Part shown: positions 24,741 to 32,268 of the stretch, one piece after another
Layout of the letters: every line of letters starts with the position of its first letter
How positions within the stretch are numbered: the stretch's first letter is position 1
Origin: Pseudorhodoplanes sp.
GTDB taxonomy: Bacteria > Pseudomonadota > Alphaproteobacteria > Rhizobiales > Xanthobacteraceae
Direction: 5' to 3'
Length of the DNA stretch: 41,465 nt
Assembly: GCA_013388965.1 (NCBI GenBank)
Contig: JACAEG010000116.1
Coordinates: forward strand, 1-41,465
Translations under genes and position numbers: made by a program
Notes under the pieces: model-generated
Told to the model about the DNA's origin: nothing
The model's database searches: none
The model's input: only the letters and a program-made list of their open reading frames with translations

Positions 24741-27091
24741 GCCGACACCTTCAGACGCGAGGCGGCGAGCGCCTCCAGAACACGGTGCGGCGTGATCGGC
24801 AGCTGGTTGATCTCGGCGCCGAGAGGCCGCAGCGCGTCGTTCACGGCATTGGCGATAGCCGCCGGCGGCCCGATCGCCCCTCCCTCGCCGATCCCTTTCT
24901 GTCCGAAGGCGGTGTAGGGCGAGGGCGTTTGCATATGATCGATGCGCAGCATCGGCACTTCTGTGGCGCCCGGCAGCATGTAGTCGGCCAGTGTCGTCGC
25001 AAGCGGTTGTCCATGATCGTCGAACGGCATCTCCTCGTAGAGCGCCGTTCCGATGCCCTGTGCGACCCCGCCGCAGACCTGGCCGTCGACGATCATGGGA
25101 TTGATCAGGACGCCGCCGTCCTCGCAGAGGGCGTAGTCGAGAATTCTGACATCGCCCATCTCAGTGTCGACGGACACGACCACGGCATGGGCCGCATAGC
25201 TGAAGGTGCCGGTGTCGCGCACGGTCTTGTAGCCGCTGGTGACTTCCAGCCCGCCCGGATCAACATCCTTCGGCAATTCCTGCGGGCGCAGATACCAGGT
25301 GCGCGCAACCTCCTCGATGCGGACGCTGGCGACGCCGCTCGACACAAGTCCCTTTCCGACCTGCACATTCCCGGACGGCACCTGCAGCAAATGGGCGCCG
25401 ATGCGCGCGATGCGCTGGCCCAGTTCCCTGCATGCGGTCGCAACCGCGCCGCCGGCCATCACGATGCAGCGCGAGCCCCATGTGCCGGTCGAATAGGGTG
25501 TCACCGCCGTATCGCCATGAACGACGCGAATGCGCTCGACCGGAATGCCGAGCACTTCGTTTGCAATCTGCGCCAGCGTCGTTTCGAGGCCCTGGCCGTG
25601 CGACTGGATGCCGACCCGCAACTCCAGGCCGCCATCCGGCGTAAGCCGCGCGACCGCCTGTTCGAAGCCGGGGACCATCGGGATGCCCCAGCCGTAATAG
25701 ACCGACGTTCCGTGCGCACCCTGCTCGCAAAAGATCGAAAAGCCGACTCCGATCCGCACGGATGCGTCCGCTGAATCCTTCTGCTTCCTGCGAATGGCGG
25801 GCAGATCGATTGCCTCAACCACGCGGCGCAGACATTCCGGATAGTCGCCGCTGTCGAAATGCTTTTTCGTGATGTTGTCGAACGGCATGTCCTCGGGCTG
25901 AACCAGATTGCGCAGGCGAACCTCGTATGGCTCCTTGTTCACGGCATGGGCGATGGCGTCGATCATCGTTTCCATCGCATAGCAGACGCCCGCGCGCGCC
26001 ACGCCGCGATAGGGCACGAGGCCGGGCTTGTTCGTCGCCGAGGACCAGGTGATGCAGCGATAGGCATCGAACTTGTAGGGGCCCGGCAGGATGCTGGCGA
26101 CCTGCGCGGATTCCAGACAGGCCGAGAACGGGTAGATCGAATAGGCGCCGGTATCGACCGTGGCCGCCGCGTCCAGTGCGATCAGGCGGCCATCGCGGTC
26201 GGCATAGGCCATAATGTCATAATGATGTTCCCGGCAGTTGGCGTTGCCGGAGAGCTGCTCGCGCCGGTCCTCCAGCCAGCGCACCGGATAGCCGAGATGC
26301 CTCGCGAGGAAAGCCGCGCAGACCTCCTCCGACAGCAGCATCCCCTTGTAGCCGAAACCGCCGCCGACATCGGGCGCAACGATGCGCACATTCTCCTCCG
26401 ACACGCCAAGGCATCCGGCGAGGCCCGTGCGAATGATGTGCGGAATCTGGGTCGCCGTGTGCAGAACGATCTGGTCGAGCCGTCGGTCATAGAGGGCGAC
26501 GACGCCGCGGCCCTCGAGCGGGGACATGCATTGGCGGGCCGTGCGCAGGGTTCGGCGCACCACGACCGGCGCCGTCCTCCTGATCTCCGACAGGTCGGCT
26601 TCGACGCGGCTTTCCAGGAAGACGTTATCGCCCCAATGCTCATGCACGAGCGGTGCGCCGGGCATGCGCGCCGCCAGCATATCGACGACAGCGGGCAGCT
26701 CCTCGAAATCGACCTCCACCGCCGCTGCGAGATCCTCGGCCTCGGCGCGCGTTGCAGCCACGCAAGCCGCAATCGCTTCGCCGACATGGCGCACCTTGTC
26801 ATGCGCCAGGATCGGCTGGGCGGACGACTTGAATCCGGGCAAGCCTGAATTCGCGACAATCGGCTTCACGCCGATCAGATCGGCGGCCACGAACACGCGA
26901 TCCTCATGGCCGGCAGGCTTGCGGATATTTCCGATTCTCGCATGGGCCAGCGGACTGCGCACGAAGGCCAGCTCGCGCATGCCGGCGAGCCTGATATCGC
27001 CGACGTACTCGCCCTTGCCGCGCATATAGCGGTCGTCTTCCTTGCGACGAACCGAACGGCCGACGCCGTATCCTTCCGCGCCACCCTTCAT
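24737..27091 (-). CDS. Molybdenum hydroxylase catalytic subunit (xanthine dehydrogenase/CoxL superfamily)
   Basis: A 784-residue large subunit binding the Mo-pterin cytosine dinucleotide. It includes the aldehyde-oxidase a/b hammerhead domain (about 20-130), GGGFGYKG, the segment PYRGVARAGVCYAMETMID, the GQGLETTLAQIANEVLG motif and the catalytic glutamate in GIGEGGAIGPPAAIANAVNDA. The AYRCSFR active-site loop of true CO dehydrogenase is absent, so this is not a CODH. Such enzymes hydroxylate aromatic or N-heterocyclic carbons or aldehydes with water as oxygen donor. The ATG at 27091 overlaps the hydrolase stop by 4 bp. Given the neighbours, a heterocycle is the likelier substrate. Confidence 0.93.
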   Translation of the reverse strand: MKGGAEGYGVGRSVRRKEDDRYMRGKGEYVGDIRLAGMRELAFVRSPLAHARIGNIRKPAGHEDRVFVAADLIGVKPIVANSGLPGFKSSAQPILAHDKVRHVGEAIAACVAATRAEAEDLAAAVEVDFEELPAVVDMLAARMPGAPLVHEHWGDNVFLESRVEADLSEIRRTAPVVVRRTLRTARQCMSPLEGRGVVALYDRRLDQIVLHTATQIPHIIRTGLAGCLGVSEENVRIVAPDVGGGFGYKGMLLSEEVCAAFLARHLGYPVRWLEDRREQLSGNANCREHHYDIMAYADRDGRLIALDAAATVDTGAYSIYPFSACLESAQVASILPGPYKFDAYRCITWSSATNKPGLVPYRGVARAGVCYAMETMIDAIAHAVNKEPYEVRLRNLVQPEDMPFDNITKKHFDSGDYPECLRRVVEAIDLPAIRRKQKDSADASVRIGVGFSIFCEQGAHGTSVYYGWGIPMVPGFEQAVARLTPDGGLELRVGIQSHGQGLETTLAQIANEVLGIPVERIRVVHGDTAVTPYSTGTWGSRCIVMAGGAVATACRELGQRIARIGAHLLQVPSGNVQVGKGLVSSGVASVRIEEVARTWYLRPQELPKDVDPGGLEVTSGYKTVRDTGTFSYAAHAVVVSVDTEMGDVRILDYALCEDGGVLINPMIVDGQVCGGVAQGIGTALYEEMPFDDHGQPLATTLADYMLPGATEVPMLRIDHMQTPSPYTAFGQKGIGEGGAIGPPAAIANAVNDALRPLGAEINQLPITPHRVLEALAASRLKVSA

Positions 27092-27993
27092 CGCGCGGCC
27101 TTTCCGGTTCCGCCCCGAGCGGCGCAATGCGTCCTCGCCAGATCGAGCGCGGCCCGGGTCAACTCCCCTTCCGGATCGGTCAGATGATCGAGGATACTGA
27201 AATGGTTGGCCCGCACGATCGGCAGCAGCACGCCCGGTGCGTGCGCCATAGCCCGCAGCGCGTGCAGGTTTCGCGAATCGTTGACCAAGGCGGGGACCTC
27301 GGCGCTGCCGTATGCGATGGTCATGGGCTTCATGACCGCGGGCAGGTGCAACGGCGACAGACCCGCGATCTCGTCATCGGTCAGCCGAAGCGCCTGGTTC
27401 AGCTTCGTGTCGCGCAGCGCTTCGAGGTCATAGACACCGTAGATTGCGAGACCGGCCGCCACCAGCGGATGATCGAGCGTCATCGCCGTCAGATGGCCGC
27501 CGGCCGACCAGCCCGAGAGAATGACGGGACCCGAAATGCCGTGCCGGGGGCCTTCGGCCTGCAACCAGTCGAGCGCGGCGCGGATTTCCGACACGATATC
27601 GGGAAGGCGAGCTTCCGGCGCCAGCGTATAGCCGGGCAGGGCGGCGGACCAGCCATGCGCCTGCACGCCATTCATGAACATCGCGAAGTCCTCGCGCGTG
27701 TTGCGCTGCCAATAGCCGCCATGAATGAAGACGAGGCAGGGCGCCTCAGGGTTCTCGGCTGGATACAAGTCCCAGCGATTGCGCGCGCGCGGACCGTAGG
27801 GGATGTCGAGACCGGCCGGATGCGCCTTGCGATAGACGGCCGAGCCGGCATTGCGCCTTTCGATCAGGGCAGGGCTGTCGGCGACCGCCGCGTTGTTGTC
27901 ATAGGCGGCATCGCGCTCGGCCTGCGTCAGCGAGGCCCATCTTGCGCGCGGATCTTCGACAGCGACCGCGACGAAGGTCACGTTTTGCCTCAT
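27088..27993 (-). CDS. Alpha/beta hydrolase, kynurenine-formamidase-like
   Basis: A 301-residue cytosolic hydrolase. The oxyanion-hole motif HGGYW (91-95) is the one used by kynurenine formamidases, the nucleophile is Ser163 in GWSAGG, and His264 in ANHFS completes the triad with an aspartate or glutamate in the preceding loop. Formamidases split an N-formyl group from an aryl or alkyl amide, so a role in deformylation of an N-formyl intermediate is plausible. Esterase activity is the main alternative. It follows the DUF1989 gene by 4 bp and overlaps the Mo-hydroxylase large-subunit start. Confidence 0.85.
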   Translation of the reverse strand: MRQNVTFVAVAVEDPRARWASLTQAERDAAYDNNAAVADSPALIERRNAGSAVYRKAHPAGLDIPYGPRARNRWDLYPAENPEAPCLVFIHGGYWQRNTREDFAMFMNGVQAHGWSAALPGYTLAPEARLPDIVSEIRAALDWLQAEGPRHGISGPVILSGWSAGGHLTAMTLDHPLVAAGLAIYGVYDLEALRDTKLNQALRLTDDEIAGLSPLHLPAVMKPMTIAYGSAEVPALVNDSRNLHALRAMAHAPGVLLPIVRANHFSILDHLTDPEGELTRAALDLARTHCAARGGTGKAAR

Positions 27994-27997
27994 GGTT

Positions 27998-28624
27998 CTA
28001 GTGACCGCGCTGCCAGTGTATCAGCTGGATCGGCGTGGGCCTCCCGCCGCTGCAGGGATTGAGTTCCTGCGGACAGTTGGAGATGACGACGAGAACATCC
28101 TTCTCGGCGCGCAGATCGACGAAGTCGCCCGGCTTCGATAGTCCGTCGGCAATATGGATTTCCCCGTCGCCGCCGACCGGCACGTGCATGAAGAAGTTGA
28201 TATTCGGCGGGATATCTCGCCCATTCATGCCGAGCGTGCCGAGAGCCGCGAGGAAATTGTCCCGGCAGCTCCACTTTCCCGGCTGGCCATAGCGGACAAC
28301 ATTGATCTCGCGGCTGCAGCAGCCTGCGAGCGTGTCGTGACGGCCGACCGTGTCTTCGACCACTGTCATCATTGGCTGCGCGAGGTCGTCGTAAAGAACG
28401 ACACCCTTCGACACATAGACGCTCCCGGCGAGCTTGACCGTGTTTGGCGCATTGTAGCGCACATCGCTGCGGGCGGCGTCGAAGATGAGGGTATCGACCG
28501 CCTGGCAGCCTTCAAGGTCGACGATCCGAAGCGTCGTCCCGTGCGGGATTTTGCGATACCAATAGGCGCCGGCGGCGACGATTTCGTCGCTGACTATTCG
28601 GCCGGGAATCGCTCTGGCCAGCAT
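27998..28624 (-). CDS. DUF1989 family protein (urea carboxylase-associated type)
   Basis: A 208-residue soluble protein of the DUF1989/urea-amidolyase-associated family. The conserved core is seen in IPHGTTLRIVDLEGCQAVDTLIF, HDTLAGCCSREINVVRYG and NFFMHVPVGGDG, followed by PGDFVDLRAEKDVLVVISNCPQELNPC. In guanidine pathways paired members (CgdA/CgdB) deiminate carboxyguanidine; here only one paralogue is present and no carboxylase or allophanate hydrolase lies nearby, so its reaction is unknown. It may act on an amidine or amide produced by the neighbouring amidohydrolase. It lies 32 bp after the amidohydrolase gene. Confidence 0.9.
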   Translation of the reverse strand: MLARAIPGRIVSDEIVAAGAYWYRKIPHGTTLRIVDLEGCQAVDTLIFDAARSDVRYNAPNTVKLAGSVYVSKGVVLYDDLAQPMMTVVEDTVGRHDTLAGCCSREINVVRYGQPGKWSCRDNFLAALGTLGMNGRDIPPNINFFMHVPVGGDGEIHIADGLSKPGDFVDLRAEKDVLVVISNCPQELNPCSGGRPTPIQLIHWQRGH

Positions 28625-28656
28625 CGTCTCGTCCTGTCGCGTTCCTTGGCAGATCG

Positions 28657-29934
28657 TCAGGCGGCCACGGCCTGCGGCAGGATGGGGGCGGTGGAGTCGA
28701 ACCGCTCGCCTGCGCGCAGGCAGAATGCAGGTTGAAGAAGGCGTTCGGCGACGACCTCGGTTTTCTCGTTGTCACGCAGCAGGAAGCGCCCGCGCAGGTC
28801 GGACAACACGCTCACATCGGCGATGCGCCCGGGCTGGAGCGACCCGAGTTCGTCGGAGCGGCCGAGCATCCTGGCCGGATTGGTGGTGACCATCGGCACC
28901 ACCTGCTCGAGCGTCAGACCAAGCGCCATCATCGAACTCATCGCCTGGGTCAGGCTGAACTTCGCCTGGCCCGCAAAGGGATGATTTTCGTCGTCGGGAT
29001 GCTCTCCGGGCGTCCCGGCCGGCGCCGGCACATGCGTGTTGTAACCATGCATGTCGGCGCCGAGCGTGTCCGGCACGATGCCGGCGTCGAGGGCCTTGCG
29101 CGCAATCCGATAGGAGAAATGGCTGCCATGGCCCACATCGACCTTCAGGCCGCGATCCAGCGCGGCCTGGATGACAGAGTGAACGTTCCCCTCGCGATCG
29201 ACAAAGCCGCCGGGGTGGCGCGTGAACGGATGCGCCAGGATATCGCCGGGCTGCAGCAGCGGGATCACGCGATGGATGATGGTATAGGCATCCTCGCCAT
29301 TCGCGCCGGATTCCGGCAGGCCCCAGAGTTGTCCGAAATGCACGTAAAGCGGCAATTTCGTCTGTCGGCCGATCTCGGCAGCCATCTTCATTACTTCGAT
29401 GCCCCAGCGCGCGAAGCCGCCGATCTCCGCATGCCCCTTGATGCCGCGCACGATGTCCTTGTTGGCATTGGCCGACCGAACTGTCGCGTCGATGTCGACG
29501 CCGTCCGGACTGTAGAGATTCGGGTAGAAATGGCCTTCCAGGCCGCCGACGAGGTAGGCGGACAGGAACGCCAGCACCCGCGTCTTGGCCGTGTCGGCGA
29601 CAAAATGCCGAAAGCCGGGCAGCGTCATGCAGGAGGGGCCGCCCTGATCGACGACCGTCGTGACGCCCGATTGCACGCCGACCATGTCGGCATCCATGCC
29701 GAACCGGCCGGTGACATACTTGTAGACATGGGCGTGGGTGTCGATAAGGCCGGGCAACACAAGCTTGCCCTTCGCATCGATCAGCGTTTTCGCCGAACTC
29801 GGAAGGATATCCTTCTGCACCGCAGCAATGCGACCGCCCCTGATCGCGACGTCCATCACACCGTTGATGTCCGACGCGGGACAGATCACATGCCCCCCGC
29901 TAATGACGATATCGAAGGGTGCGTTCTCGATCAT
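28657..29934 (-). CDS. Amidohydrolase/deacetylase family metallohydrolase
   Basis: A 425-residue TIM-barrel amidohydrolase. Metal ligands are visible as His67 and His69 (DTHAHVY), Lys166 (IKGHAE, probably carbamylated), His199 (YVHFGQ), His235 (AHPFTRHPG) and Asp294 (LGADMHG). It belongs to the Atu3266/EF_0837-like group near dihydroorotases, whose few characterised members split acyl esters or amides. It could open a cyclic amide or remove an acyl group. It is the first gene of the operon and is preceded by a sigma-54 promoter and the MarR-type palindrome. The ATG at 29934 begins at the usual beta-sandwich strand (FDIVISGGHVICP). Confidence 0.9.
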   Translation of the reverse strand: MIENAPFDIVISGGHVICPASDINGVMDVAIRGGRIAAVQKDILPSSAKTLIDAKGKLVLPGLIDTHAHVYKYVTGRFGMDADMVGVQSGVTTVVDQGGPSCMTLPGFRHFVADTAKTRVLAFLSAYLVGGLEGHFYPNLYSPDGVDIDATVRSANANKDIVRGIKGHAEIGGFARWGIEVMKMAAEIGRQTKLPLYVHFGQLWGLPESGANGEDAYTIIHRVIPLLQPGDILAHPFTRHPGGFVDREGNVHSVIQAALDRGLKVDVGHGSHFSYRIARKALDAGIVPDTLGADMHGYNTHVPAPAGTPGEHPDDENHPFAGQAKFSLTQAMSSMMALGLTLEQVVPMVTTNPARMLGRSDELGSLQPGRIADVSVLSDLRGRFLLRDNEKTEVVAERLLQPAFCLRAGERFDSTAPILPQAVAA

Positions 29935-29971
29935 GCGTGTGACCCCGGCTTGAGGCGGTTTTCCGCCAACT

Positions 29972-29987
29972 CGTCAGCATACTGACG
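29972..29987. promoter_or_regulatory. Palindromic operator, copy 2 (probable MarR site)
   Basis: CGTCAGCATACTGACG, perfect 6-bp arms, 38-53 bp before the amidohydrolase start. It is the complement-form of copy 1 and shares its flanks (CTCGTCAG...CTGACGTGTTT). It covers the expected transcription start of the sigma-54 promoter next to it, so occupancy should block transcription. Confidence 0.8.
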
Positions 29988-29992
29988 TGTTT

Positions 29993-30010
29993 TAGCAAGC
30001 CCCGTGCCAG
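29993..30010 (-). promoter_or_regulatory. Sigma-54 (RpoN) promoter for the amidohydrolase operon
   Basis: On the minus strand the bases read CTGGCACGGGGCTTGCTA. This matches the RpoN consensus TGGCACG-N4-TTGCW with the obligatory GG-N10-GC spacing. Transcription would begin around 29983, inside the palindrome, about 50 bp before the ATG. RpoN promoters need an enhancer-binding activator; none is encoded in the window. No sigma-70 promoter is evident nearby. Confidence 0.8.
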
Positions 30011-30303
30011 CCTATTGGTCCTCCAAAACCGAGCCTTTTCCGCATGAGTCGGCCGATCTGCCCGCCCGATAGGCAAGAGATGCGGCTTATGTCGGCATGC
30101 AACGGCGCACGCCGCCGGCCCCGGGACTCATCGCCCATAACCGTCCTCTTGGAACACCTCGGAAGGCGGCCGATCAATCTGGCAACCCGCCGGCAGATTG
30201 CGTGGCGCATCATCCCCGCAGCGCCCGGAATGTCGCGGCGATTGCGCGCATCGCAAATGCTGGCCGCGCAGCCATTCAGGTTGGTCTGCAGGACGCCTGA
30301 CCT
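30011..30303. other. Gap with no recognised gene, between divergent operons
   Basis: About 290 bp between the sigma-54 promoter (minus) and the dehydratase promoter (plus). Short ORFs in it look random. An enhancer for the sigma-54 activator would be expected here, roughly 80-200 bp upstream of the promoter, but I cannot point to a convincing repeat. Confidence 0.5.
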
Positions 30304-30331
30304 TGTTTCCCGACTATTTGAAGCTTAAAAA
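30304..30331 (+). promoter_or_regulatory. Promoter with 19-bp repeat, copy 1
   Basis: GACTATTTGAAGCTTAAAA (30312-30330) is repeated exactly at 32211-32229. It contains the imperfect palindrome TTTGAAGCTTAAA centred on AGCT. TTGTTT (30304-30309) and TAAAAA (30326-30331) could be -35 and -10 with a 16-bp spacer, so the repeat may be an operator lying over the promoter of the dehydratase gene. Confidence 0.5.
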
Positions 30332-30368
30332 TCTGGACGAGGCGTTTCAGGGCTGCGAGGAGATGTGC

Positions 30369-30434
30369 ATGCAGGCGTCCGATCTCAGGCACGGGGCGGG
30401 GCCGGCGACGCCGCAAGGGTGCAGAGGGGCGTGA
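30369..30434 (+). CDS. Possible 21-residue leader peptide ORF
   Basis: [27 protein letters not shown] lies six bases before its ATG, and its TGA overlaps the dehydratase GTG by 4 bp (GTGA). It may couple translation of the dehydratase. Alternatively the ribosome binding site serves the GTG at 30365, giving the dehydratase a 22-residue extension, and this ORF is not used. Confidence 0.3.
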   Translation: MQASDLRHGAGPATPQGCRGA

Positions 30435-32143
30435 CGACGCTGCGTCGCTTGCGCTCCCGCATCACAACCGACGGCATCGATCGGACGCCGCACCGCGCCT
30501 TTCTGCGCGGCATGGGGCTCGATGACGCAGCGATTGCGCGCCCCTTCATTGGCATCGTGTCGACCGCGGGCGAGACCACGCCCTGCGTCGCCAATCTGGC
30601 GGAGCAGGCGGCCAGCGCGCATGAGGGGGTAACGGCGGCCGGGGGCACCCCGCGCACCTTCACGACCATTTCCGTCTCCGACGGTCTCAGCATGAACCAC
30701 CAGGGCATGAAATGCTCGCTGGTCTCGCGCGAGGTGATCGCCGATTCCATCGAGCTCGTGGTGCGCGGCCATGCCTATGACGGGCTCATCGGTTTCGGTG
30801 GCTGCGACAAGAACCTGCCCGGCATCATGATGGCGATGGTCCGCTGCAACGTGCCCTCGGTCTTCGTGTTCGGCGGCAGCACCCTGGTGGGTCAGTGGCG
30901 CGGCAAGCCGGTCTCGGTGCTGACGGCCTATGAGGGCGCGGGCGCGGTGATGGCCGGCGACATGTCCGCCGAGGATCTCGAGCAGCTCGAGCGCGTCTGC
31001 ATGCCGACCATCGGCGCCTGTCCGGGCCAGTTCACCGCCAACACGATGGCGATGGTGTCGGAAGTCATCGGGCTTGCGCCTGCGGGCTCGGCAACGATCC
31101 CGGCCGTCTACGAATCGCGCCGCGCGCTGGCGGAACGGGCAGGGCGGCTGGTAATGGAGATCCTCGAACGCGGCGGCCCGCTGCCGCGCGATCTGGTGAC
31201 GCGCAGGAGCCTCGAAAATGCCTGCGCGGTGGTTGCCGCGACCGGCGGCTCGACCAATGCGGCCTTGCATATTCCGGCGATCGCGCACGAGGCCGGCATC
31301 CGCTTCACGCTTGAGGATGTGGCGGCGGTGTTCGAGCGCACGCCGCTGATCGGAAACCTGCGTCCGGGCGGAGACTATTATTCCGAGGATGTGAACCGCA
31401 TCGGCGGAGCGCCCGTGGTCTTCAAGACGCTGCTCGCGGGAGGCTATCTGCACGGCGACACGCCGACAGTGACGGGGCGGACGCTTGCGGAAGAATGCGC
31501 GGATGCTCCCGACCCCGACGGACGGATCATCCGCGCCGCGAATGAGCCGATCTCGCCGACAGGCGGCGTCGTGGTGCTGAAGGGCAGTCTCGCGCCTGAC
31601 GGCGCGCTGATCAAGGTTGCAGGGCTGCGCAATCTGGTGCACGAGGGGCCTGCGCGTGTGTTCGAGAGCGAAGAGGACTGCATGGCCGTGATCCGCGCGC
31701 GCGCCTATGCGGCGGGCGACGTGATCGTCATCCGCAACGAAGGCCCAAAGGGCGGACCGGGCATGCGTGAAATGCTGGGTCCGACCGCGGTCATCTACGG
31801 CCAGGGCATGGGCGAGAAGGGTGCGCTCGTCACCGACGGGCGCTTTTCGGGCGCCACGCGCGGCATGTGCATCGGCTATGTCTCGCCGGAGGCTCGGACC
31901 GGGGGTCCGCTCGCGCTCGTCAGGGATGGCGACCGGATTCGCATCGATGCCGGGAAGCGGACCCTGGATATCCTGATTTCGGAGGCAGAGCTGCAGGAAC
32001 GGCGCGCCGGCTGGCAGCCGGTCAGGCGCAAAGTCCCGCTGGCCGGTGCGCTGGAAAAGTACGAGGCCCAGGTGGGTTCGGCCCATCTGGGTGCGGTGAC
32101 CCATCGCGGCAACCTGCAATGGGAATGGGAGGAGCCGGCGTGA
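30431..32143 (+). CDS. IlvD/Edd family dehydratase
   Basis: A 570-residue member of the dihydroxy-acid dehydratase/6-phosphogluconate dehydratase family. Cluster-binding cysteines are in [17 protein letters not shown] and [14 protein letters not shown], and the C-terminal half has the [10 protein letters not shown] motif. These enzymes remove water from 2,3-dihydroxy acids or sugar acids with an Fe-S cluster. The GACPGQ sequence differs from the canonical IlvD GACGGMYTA, suggesting a sugar-acid or other acid substrate rather than isoleucine-valine synthesis. The start is uncertain: GTG 30431 (starting [10 protein letters not shown]) matches how homologues begin, while GTG 30365 has a better-placed ribosome binding site. 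Its promoter carries the 19-bp repeat shared with the following ABC operon. Confidence 0.9.
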   Translation: MTTLRRLRSRITTDGIDRTPHRAFLRGMGLDDAAIARPFIGIVSTAGETTPCVANLAEQAASAHEGVTAAGGTPRTFTTISVSDGLSMNHQGMKCSLVSREVIADSIELVVRGHAYDGLIGFGGCDKNLPGIMMAMVRCNVPSVFVFGGSTLVGQWRGKPVSVLTAYEGAGAVMAGDMSAEDLEQLERVCMPTIGACPGQFTANTMAMVSEVIGLAPAGSATIPAVYESRRALAERAGRLVMEILERGGPLPRDLVTRRSLENACAVVAATGGSTNAALHIPAIAHEAGIRFTLEDVAAVFERTPLIGNLRPGGDYYSEDVNRIGGAPVVFKTLLAGGYLHGDTPTVTGRTLAEECADAPDPDGRIIRAANEPISPTGGVVVLKGSLAPDGALIKVAGLRNLVHEGPARVFESEEDCMAVIRARAYAAGDVIVIRNEGPKGGPGMREMLGPTAVIYGQGMGEKGALVTDGRFSGATRGMCIGYVSPEARTGGPLALVRDGDRIRIDAGKRTLDILISEAELQERRAGWQPVRRKVPLAGALEKYEAQVGSAHLGAVTHRGNLQWEWEEPA

Positions 32144-32200
32144 GGTGTGGGCCGGCAGTTGCGCGCCGCATTTTAGATACCCGATGAGCTAAAGTTGCCC

Positions 32201-32230
32201 TTGTTCGCCGGACTATTTGAAGCTTAAAAT
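32201..32230 (+). promoter_or_regulatory. Promoter with 19-bp repeat, copy 2
   Basis: TTGTTC (32201-32206) and TAAAAT (32225-32230) lie 18 bp apart and bracket the exact copy of GACTATTTGAAGCTTAAAA at 32211-32229. The preceding CCTTGTT is also shared with copy 1. It would drive the ABC importer/NicX-like operon 39 bp downstream. Confidence 0.55.
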
Positions 32231-32268
32231 AATTCAACAGCCTTGAGCCGGGTCGACAGGAGAATTCG

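Noticed and set aside
24737-27091. Mo-hydroxylase as aerobic CO dehydrogenase
   Set aside because: The catalytic subunit lacks the AYRCSFR loop; the same position reads PYRGVARAG.
30347-32119. 590-codon minus-strand ORF antisense to the dehydratase
   Set aside because: Shadow of IlvD/Edd; no motifs and arginine/histidine-rich throughout.
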